From: Chthoniobacterales bacterium
GTDB lineage: Bacteria; Verrucomicrobiota; Verrucomicrobiia; Chthoniobacterales; UBA10450
Length of the DNA stretch: 39,252 bases
Assembly: GCA_003244145.1 (NCBI GenBank)
Contig: QHBM01000066.1
Span: 1-39,252 of the forward strand
Reading direction: 5' to 3'
Below are positions 32,692 through 39,252 of this stretch, in pieces. Under the pieces are notes generated by a model, which saw only the letters and a list, made by a program, of their open reading frames with translations, was not told the origin of the DNA and did not search any database. The number at the start of each line of letters is the position of its first letter. Position 1 is the first letter of the stretch. The translations under genes and the position numbers were made by a program.

Positions 32692-33585
32692 ATGAACTGG
32701 TTTCCAATAACAATGTCGTGCTGTAGCCGCCCCGCCCTGTCGGGGCGTCTTGCCGGCGCGGCGATCCCGCGGCGGCGAGACCGCGGCTGCAGCGTGGTTA
32801 TTATGGCGGCGTTCATCGCGCTGGCGTCGTCCGCGTTCGGCCAATCGAGAACCATCGTGCTCGATGCCGGGCACGGCGGCTTCGACCGCGGCGGCGTCCC
32901 CGGCCAGCGCATCAGCGAAAAGGACAAGACACTCGACGTGGCCCTGCGTCTGCGGCAGATCCTCCAGGCCAGCGGTTATCGCGTGATCATGACGCGCGAC
33001 TCGGATGTTTTCGTTCCGTTGCCGACCAGAGTGGCGATCGCCAATTCTTATCGCGGCGCGAGTTTCGTCTCCATCCATTTCAATTGCGCTTCGCGCGCCG
33101 GCGCGAATGGCATCGAGACTTATTATTTCCGGGGCGATAGCGCATCGCTTGCCTCCAGTATTCATCGCAACGTCCTTTCCGGCGCCGCCCCGACCGAGAA
33201 TCGTGGAATCCGCCGCCGCGGATTTTACGTGCTGCGCCGGACCGCGATTCCGTCCGTCCTGGTCGAATGCGGTTTTCTGACGAACCCGACCGAGGGCAGC
33301 CTGGCCCTTTCCGGCGCTTACCGGCAAAAACTCGCGGTACAGATTGCTCGCGGCATTCGCCGGGAGCCGGCGCCTTACGTGCGGCCGCTCACCTCGAGTC
33401 TGAGGAACGTTTCGCTTGGCAATGATTTCGTGCGCGTGCCCGCGGAAACGTTTTCAACCCATCGGAGGCGGTCCTCGAAATCGTCGAAGTCGTCCCGCCA
33501 TTCCACGAGCAAGAAAAGGAAACAGAGCAGTGACGATAGCGAGAAGCCCAGGAAGAAGAGCAAGAAAAAGAAGTCGGAGGGCTAA
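32692..33585 (+). CDS. N-acetylmuramoyl-L-alanine amidase (Amidase_3)
   Basis: Zinc amidase that cleaves peptide stems from the glycan strands of peptidoglycan, AmiC/CwlM type. From ATG 32692 it has 297 residues. IVLDAGHGGFDRGGVPGQ (zinc His), EKDKTLDVALRL, VSIHFNCASRAGANGIETYY (second zinc His) and VLVECGFLTNPTE (catalytic Glu) are all intact. The ~70-residue tail is Ser/Lys/Arg-rich (RRRSSKSSKSSR, KKSKKKKSEG) and probably binds anionic wall polymers. The N-terminal part from 32720 to 32793 is encoded by an interspersed palindrome; it supplies the basic n-region (RRRDRGCSVV) in front of the hydrophobic signal core IMAAFIALASSAFGQ. ATG 32803 is an alternative start. Confidence 0.88.
   Translation: MNWFPITMSCCSRPALSGRLAGAAIPRRRDRGCSVVIMAAFIALASSAFGQSRTIVLDAGHGGFDRGGVPGQRISEKDKTLDVALRLRQILQASGYRVIMTRDSDVFVPLPTRVAIANSYRGASFVSIHFNCASRAGANGIETYYFRGDSASLASSIHRNVLSGAAPTENRGIRRRGFYVLRRTAIPSVLVECGFLTNPTEGSLALSGAYRQKLAVQIARGIRREPAPYVRPLTSSLRNVSLGNDFVRVPAETFSTHRRRSSKSSKSSRHSTSKKRKQSSDDSEKPRKKSKKKKSEG
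32720..32793. repeat. Interspersed palindrome in amidase 5' end
   Basis: Same family as 11649-11719: GCTGTAGCCGC (32720-32730) pairs with GCGGCTGCAGC (32783-32793), 10 of 11, with an inner hairpin CCCCG-ccctgt-CGGGG. Depending on the true start it is either a leader hairpin or part of the amidase signal-peptide coding sequence. Confidence 0.6.
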
Positions 33586-35067
33586 GTGGATTCGCCGATC
33601 GTAAGCGCGGCGGCGATGCGGGCGGCGGAAGAAGCGGCGTTCGCGCGCGGCGTGGAGGTCGAAGCCTTGATGGACGAGGCGGGCGCGGGCGTGGCTCGAT
33701 GCGTGCGACAATTTTTTCCCAATCCCGGTAAGGCGATCGTATTCGTCGGCAAAGGCCACAACGGCGGCGATGCGCTCGTCGCTGCCAAATGTTTGAAACG
33801 ATCCGGATGGGAAATCGATCTTCGCCTCATTTTTCCTGAAGAGGATTGCGCGGAACTGACGCGCAAAAAGCTCCACCAATGTGGGAGCCCCGAAAGTTTT
33901 CGTGGCGACAGGGGACCCACAATCGTTCTCGATGGCTTGCTCGGGCTCGGTTCGAAATATCTTTTGCGCGAGCCGGTCCGGACAGCGGCGCAGGAGATCA
34001 ATCGCCTGCGCCAGGAACAAAAGGCTTACGTTTTCGCGGTCGATTTGCCGACCGGTTTTGACGGCGACACCGGCGATTCTGATCCCGATTGCGTCATTGC
34101 GGATTTCACCGTCACCATCGCCTTCGCGAAGCACGGGCTCGTCGCCGATCGCGCAATCGATCTCGTCGGCCGGATCGAAGTCGTCCAGCTCCCCGATCTC
34201 ACGATCGGGCCGCTTCCCGCCAACGATCTCCTCGCGTCCGCGCCTTCGCTCAGTCACGCTTTGCCGCGCCGGAAATTCAGCACCTACAAGAATGAATGCG
34301 GCCGGATCGGCGTCGTAGCCGGTTCGCCGGGATTCATCGGCGCCGCGCTCATGACGGCGGAAGGCGCGCTGCGCGGCGGCGGCGGTCTCGTGGAAGTTTT
34401 CGTTCCGCGCGAGATTTATCCCATCGTGGCCGCGGCGGCACCGGCCGAAGCCATGGTCAAACCGGTGCGCTCGTATCGGGATTTGCTCGAAGAAAAAATC
34501 GACGTCTGGGCGCTTGGCCCCGGTCTTGGAAAAGGGGAAGCAAAAGATATTTCGAAACTGATCGAGCGCGCGAAACAGCCCATGGTGGTCGATGCCGATG
34601 GGTTAAACATTGTTTCGGACGACGTCGAGCTGCTGAAACGTTGCGCCGGCCCGCGCCTGCTCACGCCGCATCCGGGCGAGATGAAGCGAATGGTTGATCC
34701 CGGAAAAATGTCGCGAGCCGGTCTGGCCAGGAATTTTTGCGAAGAGTTTCGCGTCACTCTCTTGTTCAAGGGAGCGAGAACGATCGTGTGCCAAAAGGGA
34801 TTAGCTCTCAGTTACAATTCGACCGGCAATCCAGGAATGGCGACCGGTGGAATGGGGGACGTTTTGACCGGTGTTTGCGCCGGATTGATTGGGCAGGGCC
34901 TTTCGCTTTACGATGCAGCACGTGTCGGCGCCTGGGTTTGCGGACGGGCCGCCGAGATCGCGATCTTCCAGCGCGGAGAAAGCGAGCAATCGCTCGTACC
35001 GAGCGATGTGCTGACGAATCTCGGCTGGGCGTTTACTGAATTGCATTCCTGTAGCGGCGGTCTGTGA
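33586..35067 (+). CDS. nnr: Bifunctional NAD(P)H-hydrate repair enzyme
   Basis: Repairs hydrated NAD(P)H: the N-terminal epimerase (NnrE, YjeF_N) interconverts R- and S-NAD(P)HX, and the C-terminal dehydratase (NnrD, ribokinase-like) returns the S form to NAD(P)H using ADP or ATP. 493 residues, normal for the fusion. Epimerase (~1-215): VFVGKGHNGGDALVAAKCL and VDLPTGFDGDTGD. Dehydratase (~225-485): GVVAGSPGFIGAALM, LGPGLGKG, VVDADGLN, LTPHPGEMKRM and NPGMATGGMGDVLTG. Start GTG 33586, directly after the amidase stop, with GGAGG 5 nt upstream, so probably in an operon with the amidase gene. Cytoplasmic. Confidence 0.96.
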   Translation: MDSPIVSAAAMRAAEEAAFARGVEVEALMDEAGAGVARCVRQFFPNPGKAIVFVGKGHNGGDALVAAKCLKRSGWEIDLRLIFPEEDCAELTRKKLHQCGSPESFRGDRGPTIVLDGLLGLGSKYLLREPVRTAAQEINRLRQEQKAYVFAVDLPTGFDGDTGDSDPDCVIADFTVTIAFAKHGLVADRAIDLVGRIEVVQLPDLTIGPLPANDLLASAPSLSHALPRRKFSTYKNECGRIGVVAGSPGFIGAALMTAEGALRGGGGLVEVFVPREIYPIVAAAAPAEAMVKPVRSYRDLLEEKIDVWALGPGLGKGEAKDISKLIERAKQPMVVDADGLNIVSDDVELLKRCAGPRLLTPHPGEMKRMVDPGKMSRAGLARNFCEEFRVTLLFKGARTIVCQKGLALSYNSTGNPGMATGGMGDVLTGVCAGLIGQGLSLYDAARVGAWVCGRAAEIAIFQRGESEQSLVPSDVLTNLGWAFTELHSCSGGL

Positions 35068-35193
35068 CAGCTGACTTTTCTGACCTCTGTCCTCCAGCCA
35101 GTTGTCGAGACCGGACTTTCGGGTAGTGGGGCGGAGGGCTACATTCACAGACTGCCCCCCTTTTGCTCCCGCCGAGATTCAGGCGAGCGATGG

Positions 35194-35940
35194 TCAATTG
35201 CGCGCATTTTGATTTAAAGCGGTGGTTGACAATTGCTCGCTAAGTTTATGACCGAAGGAGTCAATGAGATTCTTCCAATCGGGATTCGACGCGTCGGTCC
35301 AGAGTAAGAACCTCGCCGGATCTGGCGGCGAGCTTTCAGGAACGCTTGCATAAAACATTTCGAGGCCATAAAAACACGTATCTGGTCTTAATAATACTTG
35401 CCCGACTAACTTCTCCCAGACGCGTTTCCCAGGAATTAGTTTCGCGTAGGACCGTTCCGTAGAAAACGTTAACCGTGCTCTCTGATGATCACTAACAATG
35501 TAAACTTTGACCCCAATCCCCTCAAAATAACTAAGAATGAATGAACTAGCCTCTGTCTCCAAATCGTCCAAGGTCTTATTCGAGGCTTTGCGGTTTTTTA
35601 GTCGGATCAGAGCGAGCGCCGAGAATCTGCCTTTGGGAAACTGATCCAAATATATCTTTAGTTCTTCTGGGTGATTTTGCGCGCTCACCGTGTTCCAAAA
35701 CGTTATCTCGTACATGGTCTCAGAATTGGGGCCGGGTGATTGAACAGTCACGGTATTGCCGTTACCCGAGACGGCTATATTATTTGAACCTTGGATAGTT
35801 GTTGCTCCAACTGCATCCTGCCTTTTGTTAGCGTCTCGATGTCCAACTAAGGCTAGAATGATGCTCGTAATCCCTCCTGCGCCTATCAATGGAACTGCGA
35901 CGTGGGTGAGGAACCACTTCACATTCGAAACTCTAGCCAT
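35194..35940 (-). CDS. One-TM protein with caspase-associated motif
   Basis: 248 residues. One TM helix (~8-32, FLTHVAVPLIGAGGITSIIL), then TIQGSNNIAVSGNGNTVTVQ, a short Asn/Gly-rich beta stretch often seen in accessory proteins, and a segment (YEITFWNTVSAQNHPEELKI ... FPKGRFSALALIRLKNR, ~78-115) like the 'FWxxI..S.dp..f..YL..fP.G.fa.lA..RL' motif found in proteins with caspase-like or other effector domains. The C-terminal ~130 residues are an unrecognised alpha/beta domain. It lies 154 bp after the HEPN gene on the same strand and shares its lower GC. It may be the membrane component of the same module; this is inference. Confidence 0.65.
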   Translation of the reverse strand: MARVSNVKWFLTHVAVPLIGAGGITSIILALVGHRDANKRQDAVGATTIQGSNNIAVSGNGNTVTVQSPGPNSETMYEITFWNTVSAQNHPEELKIYLDQFPKGRFSALALIRLKNRKASNKTLDDLETEASSFILSYFEGIGVKVYIVSDHQRARLTFSTERSYAKLIPGKRVWEKLVGQVLLRPDTCFYGLEMFYASVPESSPPDPARFLLWTDASNPDWKNLIDSFGHKLSEQLSTTALNQNARN

Positions 35941-36094
35941 AATCTGACCTATTTCGTAATGCCCATTGCCGAGGAGAGACGTTGGGCGTCACTCTCAGGA
36001 TTATCGGGCATGGCATGACGTAGCCTAAGATTAGTTTGCATCTGCCCATCCCTTTTTCTTTCATTGCTGGAACAGGGCACAGACTGCCGCTGGA

Positions 36095-36670
36095 TCATCC
36101 GACTTGAGAGATCCAATCTCGGAGGTGCATCTCCATGCGAGCTCCTTCGGTCGAAGGAAGTTCGTTGGTGTGCGCTATTACGTTTCGCGTTCTCTCCGTT
36201 TCCTTGATACGCGAGTTTACCCATCCCTGGTCCGGAAAAAGTGCTTTGAAGAGCTCCCAGTGGTTTGTGATTAGCAGCGCCAAGTCGGCAAAATCCAAAT
36301 AGTACAGAGGGTGACAGTGCCTCCCGCAATGCCACATGTTCGTCTCTTCGCTCTTTCTTCGCGATTCGAACTTCTTCTTCATGTCAACGTTCGTTCGTTT
36401 ATCGAACCAGTCGGCTCCGTCCGCTTCCGTGAACACTGAAATCAGTAACTCGCGAATCGAGTTTTCAAACGCATACAAAACCCTGTAGTTAGCTTGCATC
36501 GCTTTTGAGCTGGCACGGATCTTCTCGGCCACAGAAGCAAAAAGGTCATGATCGCGATTCTCTTCCGGCGTGGAAGTTCGGATCCGCAACAATCCCGAGC
36601 TTTGAAGATCTCGGATTGCATGGCCAGCCATGATTCCACGAAAAACGAAATTGTCGACCAATCCTTTCAT
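36095..36670 (-). CDS. Swt1-type HEPN-domain protein
   Basis: 191 residues. From about residue 65 (YAFENSIRELLISVF) to the end it fits the Swt1-like HEPN domain, with the diagnostic R-x4-H in ERTRNVIAHTNEL (Arg162 and His167), the catalytic pair of HEPN RNases; the motif is intact, so it may be an active ribonuclease. The N-terminal ~60 residues are helical and unassigned. The middle carries NMWHCGRHCHPLYYLDF, with clustered Cys/His. Its ATG overlaps the DUF5343 stop by 4 bp (ATGA, 36667-36670), so translation is coupled, a layout common for toxin-antitoxin and abortive-infection modules. Role in defence is inferred. Confidence 0.8.
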   Translation of the reverse strand: MKGLVDNFVFRGIMAGHAIRDLQSSGLLRIRTSTPEENRDHDLFASVAEKIRASSKAMQANYRVLYAFENSIRELLISVFTEADGADWFDKRTNVDMKKKFESRRKSEETNMWHCGRHCHPLYYLDFADLALLITNHWELFKALFPDQGWVNSRIKETERTRNVIAHTNELPSTEGARMEMHLRDWISQVG

Positions 36671-37308
36671 ATATCCAGCTCTTCGCGCATTGCTTTGAAG
36701 ATTGCGCGAAATGTATCGACGTTTTGAGTGTCCGGTAGATGAATCTCTAACCTGTATACCAACCCAATCTCTGAGTTCACCCGCCTTGGCTGCTTATCAG
36801 CTTTGTCTTTCTTATCTTCTTTTTCTCTTCTTTCTTGCTCCTCTCGCTTCGCCTTGTCTTCCACAGCCGGCTTCTCATCGGCGAGTGCAGAAGAGAAATC
36901 AGCCCAGCTTGCGAAGGCCTTTAACGTGCTTGCCATCTTAATGGCCACCGCGTCACCAGCCCCTGTTTTTGTCTTGAACCAACCCTTCAGTTGATCGCTT
37001 GTTTTCTTGTGAGCATCAGGGTTGGCATTATAAAGGTCATCGTATGCGTGACGAAGGCGACTCGCTAGCACGGCTTTCGACCGAGTCTGGTCAACGAATT
37101 CGCGGTATGATGCCTGCGGCTTTCCGGACGCGTCAAGCATGCCGAGGTATTTGAGTACCTTGATGAAAGCTCGATCGTTCGAACTTGTGAAGCCTAAGTC
37201 CTTAAGGAACTCGTGTCCGAAAGACTCGGGCACTGCCGCCTTTTGAGCAGCAGCAAGCATCGCCGGCACGTTCTTGACCGACAACATGTAGGGGACATTT
37301 GAATCCAT
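36667..37308 (-). CDS. DUF5343-family protein
   Basis: 213 residues. The first ~145 match the DUF5343 pattern: LSVKNVPAMLAAAQKAAVPE, FLKDLGFTSSNDRAFIKVLK, then RSKAVLASRLRHAYDDLYN and a KMASTLKAFASWADF helix. The folds look helical, perhaps winged-helix-like, and DNA or protein binding is possible, but the function of the family is unknown to me. A charged linker (~150-178, Lys/Glu-rich) precedes a beta-rich tail (SEIGLVYRLEIHLPDTQNVD) that seems to be a second small conserved domain. It is the first gene of the island; an upstream promoter should lie in 37309-37380. It overlaps the HEPN gene by ATGA, suggesting partner proteins. Confidence 0.8.
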   Translation of the reverse strand: MDSNVPYMLSVKNVPAMLAAAQKAAVPESFGHEFLKDLGFTSSNDRAFIKVLKYLGMLDASGKPQASYREFVDQTRSKAVLASRLRHAYDDLYNANPDAHKKTSDQLKGWFKTKTGAGDAVAIKMASTLKAFASWADFSSALADEKPAVEDKAKREEQERREKEDKKDKADKQPRRVNSEIGLVYRLEIHLPDTQNVDTFRAIFKAMREELDI

Positions 37309-37384
37309 AATCGTTATCTCTGTTTATCCGCGCCGTAATCCGGGTATGCCTGCGAGGTTCGGAGGACCTGCAAGGGGGAAGCGC

Positions 37385-37545
37385 TTATTCCCGGTAGTCT
37401 GGCTCCGAGGAGGGCGTTCGCTCAAGCACAAATTCAAGTCTGCCCTTGGTCGACACCAGAATCACGGTGCCATCGTCAACCTAGGGCGAAGTTTCACGCA
37501 GGGTGATGCCGAGCGCTTCTCGATCGCGGACGGGGTGCTGTCGCG
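37385..37545 (-). pseudogene. Possible degraded coding remnant
   Basis: In the 283-bp gap between lepB and the DUF5343 gene, one minus-strand frame reads protein-like sequence: DREALGITLRETSP, a TAG, then VDDGTVILVSTKGRLEFVLE and a short end with TAA. The single in-frame stop and the lack of a start suggest a remnant. No family recognised. It may equally be chance. Confidence 0.3.
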
Positions 37546-37546
37546 A

Positions 37547-37579
37547 AAAGTAGAAAGTCGAAAAACTAAAGTAGAAAGT
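37547..37579. repeat. Direct repeat AAAGTAGAAAGT, 21-nt period
   Basis: Two perfect copies of AAAGTAGAAAGT at 37547-37558 and 37568-37579, just downstream of the lepB stop. Low-complexity intergenic repeat. Confidence 0.6.
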
Positions 37580-37591
37580 GTCGGAACGGGA

Positions 37592-38287
37592 TTACGGTCC
37601 ATCGACTTTCATCGGCTGCAAGATGCGCTGAACTCTTGGGATAAAGTAGCGCGACGGATCGAAAGAGAGAAGCACTCGGGGGACTCTTCCCAGGATTTTC
37701 TCTCGCGGGACTGGGCCGATAAATCGCGAATCAGCGCTGTTATCGCGCGAGTCGCCCATCATAAAGTATTGATCAGGTGGCACGACTATCGGGCCAAACG
37801 TGCGTAACGCCCCACGACTCGGGAGAGCCATAACGTAGTGATCACACGTCGCCAGGTGTTCGATGGCGATGACCGGGTTTTGATCCTCAAACACGTCGCG
37901 CAGGAACGGCGCTGAATCTGTTAAGGAATATTGCTGAGCAATGCCGTTCAGGAAGAGGATGTCGTTCCGCAGCTCGACGGTATCGCCGGGCAAACCAATG
38001 ACTCGTTTCACCAGCCGCGTCCCATCTTTCGGCGAGTAGAACACGACCACATCCCCACGGACAGGGTTGCCCCAGGTGGAAAGATGGAGCGTGGTGAATG
38101 GGACCTTCAAGTCATAGGCCAGCTTGTTTACCAAAACCAATTCGCCCTCGAGGATCGACGGTTTCATCGACCCGGTGGGCACCCAATTCCAGTCCGCCAC
38201 GGCCGACTTCAAAGGGGCGACGATGATAAAGACGAGAGCGACTGGACGGAGCCATTCGCGCCAGATTCTGTTGACAATGTGTTTCAT
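37592..38287 (-). CDS. lepB: Signal peptidase I
   Basis: Cleaves signal peptides of exported proteins on the outer face of the inner membrane. 231 residues with one N-terminal TM helix (~12-32) followed by VPTGSMKPSILEGELVLVNK (nucleophile Ser40), TRLVKRVIGLPGD (general base Lys94) and FMMGDSRDNSADSRFIG. All catalytic boxes are intact. The E. coli enzyme has two TM helices; one is common elsewhere. It stands alone between the AT-richer island and a stretch of gene fragments; its start codon overlaps the end of the fragment frame by 4 bp. Confidence 0.95.
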   Translation of the reverse strand: MKHIVNRIWREWLRPVALVFIIVAPLKSAVADWNWVPTGSMKPSILEGELVLVNKLAYDLKVPFTTLHLSTWGNPVRGDVVVFYSPKDGTRLVKRVIGLPGDTVELRNDILFLNGIAQQYSLTDSAPFLRDVFEDQNPVIAIEHLATCDHYVMALPSRGALRTFGPIVVPPDQYFMMGDSRDNSADSRFIGPVPREKILGRVPRVLLSFDPSRYFIPRVQRILQPMKVDGP

Positions 38288-38688
38288 AAGAGATGCTGCC
38301 TAAAGCTTGATAGCAGGATGCGCTTCCCAGAGCAAATCCGGCTAAGGCCGAGACTCACGCGGTGTGATACCGAGGCGAATCGATCGGCACTTGGAACGCT
38401 TCGCCAGTCACAAGCCTGTTCTCCTTGTTCGCTGCGATTCTTCCAGCTCGGGTGGCCGTTCTTCATTTCGAAATGTTCTTCGACCGGCGCCTTCATGTAA
38501 TCATTGCCGCTGCCCTGATATTCGATCGGCACGCCGGAGGAATCGAGTTTCCAGGTGCGCGTTCGCAGACCGCTCAAAGAAAAAGTTCGCGCCCGCGGGA
38601 CGCGCTCGCCAGCACGCTGAAAGCGTGCGCTCCCCAGAGGAATCACGTTGCGCCGCTTTAGTTCGGCGAAAAAATTGGACGGGTTCAC
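38284..38688 (-). pseudogene. Patchwork of gene fragments in one open frame
   Basis: An open 134-codon frame made of unrelated pieces. Residues 1-15 (NPSNFFAELKRRNV, GTG start) match the N-terminus of TolB/TPR or adenylate-cyclase-like proteins that begin 'FAELKRRNVYK'. Residues ~18-36 (GSARFQRAGERVPRARTF) are REP-like repeat DNA in frame. Residues ~44-91 (WKLDSSGVPIEYQGSGNDYM, KAPVEEHFEMKNGHPSWKNR) look like an internal piece of a secreted amidohydrolase, 'GNDYMKAPVDExF'. The rest is unassigned. It is almost certainly not a working protein; it records deletion and repeat insertion. It fills the gene-free stretch 38288-38797. Confidence 0.7.
38600..38636. repeat. REP-like palindrome
   Basis: The core GCACGCT-gaa-AGCGTGC (38612-38628) is a perfect 7-bp hairpin, extended outward by imperfect pairing of GGGACGCGCTCGCCA with GCTCCCC. 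Similar 'GCACGCTGAAAGCGTGC' palindromes are common interspersed repeats in some Verrucomicrobiota (recollection, not checked). It lies inside the patchwork frame. Confidence 0.65.
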
Positions 38689-38797
38689 GGCGCGGTTCCA
38701 ATCGCAGATGTCGCAGATTGCCCTGGATTTTTACAGGAGAAAAAGCGCGGGACCCGGATGACAGCGGGGAACAATTGGCTAGATTTCAGATCACCTT

Positions 38798-39252
38798 ATG
38801 AACGAACCGGTTTACATCCTCGGCGGCGGCCGAACTGACTTTAAGCGCAACCTGAAAAAGGAAGGCAAAACCATCCGCGACCTGATCACGGAATCGGGCC
38901 GGAAGGCGATCGCCGATGCGAAGATCGACCCGGCGGAAATCGAAGCGGCGGCGGTGGGAAATTTCAACGCCGGGCAATTTACCAAGCAGTTGCACCTCGG
39001 CGCCTTCATCCCGGAGGTCGATCCCAAATTGCACGGCATTCCGACCATGCACACGGAGGCCGCGTGCGCTTCCGGTTCGCTCTCCGTCCTGCTCGGAGCG
39101 CAATGGGTCATGGGCGGATTTCACGACGCCGTCCTCGTCGTCGGCGCCGAACAACAGAAGACGATGTCGTCTCTCGACGGCTCCGATGTCCTCGGCGCGG
39201 CCGCCGATTATCACATCGAAAAACCGGAGTACGGCGACTTCATGTTCCCGAA
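38798..39252 (+). CDS. Thiolase-family acetyl-CoA acyltransferase, 5' part
   Basis: Open from ATG 38798 to the window edge, 151 codons. The protein starts MNEPVYILGGGRTDFKRNL as thiolases do, with MHTEAACASGSLSVLLGA carrying the nucleophilic Cys, then VLVVGAEQQKTM. The pattern fits the SCP-2-thiolase/acetyl-CoA C-acetyltransferase branch rather than biosynthetic AtoB. It would condense or cleave acyl-CoA units; the direction and substrate cannot be told from half a gene. The C-terminal catalytic His and Cys lie beyond the window. No signal peptide. Confidence 0.88.
   Translation, partial: MNEPVYILGGGRTDFKRNLKKEGKTIRDLITESGRKAIADAKIDPAEIEAAAVGNFNAGQFTKQLHLGAFIPEVDPKLHGIPTMHTEAACASGSLSVLLGAQWVMGGFHDAVLVVGAEQQKTMSSLDGSDVLGAAADYHIEKPEYGDFMFP

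Noticed and set aside
35949..36335. 128-codon minus-strand frame overlapping the HEPN gene
   Set aside because: Mostly out-of-frame overlap with the HEPN gene; the non-overlapping tail is only about 49 codons and has no recognisable motif.
37309..37591. tRNA or small stable RNA at the island border
   Set aside because: No tRNA cloverleaf arms or T-loop sequence found; the stretch reads as repeat DNA and a possible coding remnant.

Overview
The window is dense bacterial chromosome of fairly high GC, with mostly head-to-tail genes, few Shine-Dalgarno motifs and many short interspersed palindromes. The mix of genes (a K+-independent H+-pyrophosphatase, many histidine kinases, a 52-residue Arg/Lys-rich protein beside a YacP nuclease, small conserved unknowns) together with REP-like palindromes recalls Verrucomicrobiota, perhaps a soil Chthoniobacterales-like lineage. 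That placement is inference; there is no rRNA in the window and I saw no tRNA.

Layout. 1-1071: 3' part of glgC (glycogen synthesis). 1082-2105 (minus): coiled-coil envelope protein and a small lipoprotein. 2191-2808 (plus): small basic protein and YacP-like NYN nuclease. 2830-10233 (minus): a ketosynthase-like protein lacking both catalytic histidines, two paralogous sensor kinases, class II fructose-bisphosphate aldolase and a single-domain receiver. 10472-15446 (plus): a receiver-kinase fusion, a LanB-like protein without an elimination domain, a ParA ATPase overlapping it by 4 bp, and a small membrane protein. 15447-15904: decayed DNA with a GNAT remnant.

15905-22567 (minus): H+-pyrophosphatase, MscS channel with a cNMP-binding domain, DUF423 protein, bifunctional PBP and glutaredoxin, an envelope/energy block. 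22629-25814: thioredoxin-fold protein, ECF sigma factor, a zinc-ribbon-like protein, a small unknown, a secreted barrel-like protein and a second zinc-ribbon protein. 25857-29075: a NarL-type kinase/regulator pair that abuts convergent lysS. 29322-35067 (plus): ACT-domain protein, TPR membrane protein, pseudo-receiver/DUF4388 protein, secreted unknown, Amidase_3 and NAD(P)HX repair enzyme.

35194-37308 (minus) is a visibly AT-richer accessory island of three genes: a DUF5343 protein overlapping by ATGA a Swt1-type HEPN protein with an intact R-x4-H RNase motif, then a one-TM protein. It is the best candidate here for an undescribed defence or toxin-antitoxin-like system. It is followed by lepB, a graveyard of gene fragments and REP-like DNA (38284-38688), and the 5' part of a thiolase at the right edge.

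Signalling is the main theme: four histidine-kinase proteins (one of them a receiver-kinase fusion), a stand-alone receiver, a NarL regulator, a pseudo-receiver protein and an ECF sigma factor in 39 kb. The two 4-bp overlaps that tie enzyme-like genes to unrelated partners (ketosynthase-like/kinase and LanB-like/ParA) are the other notable points.
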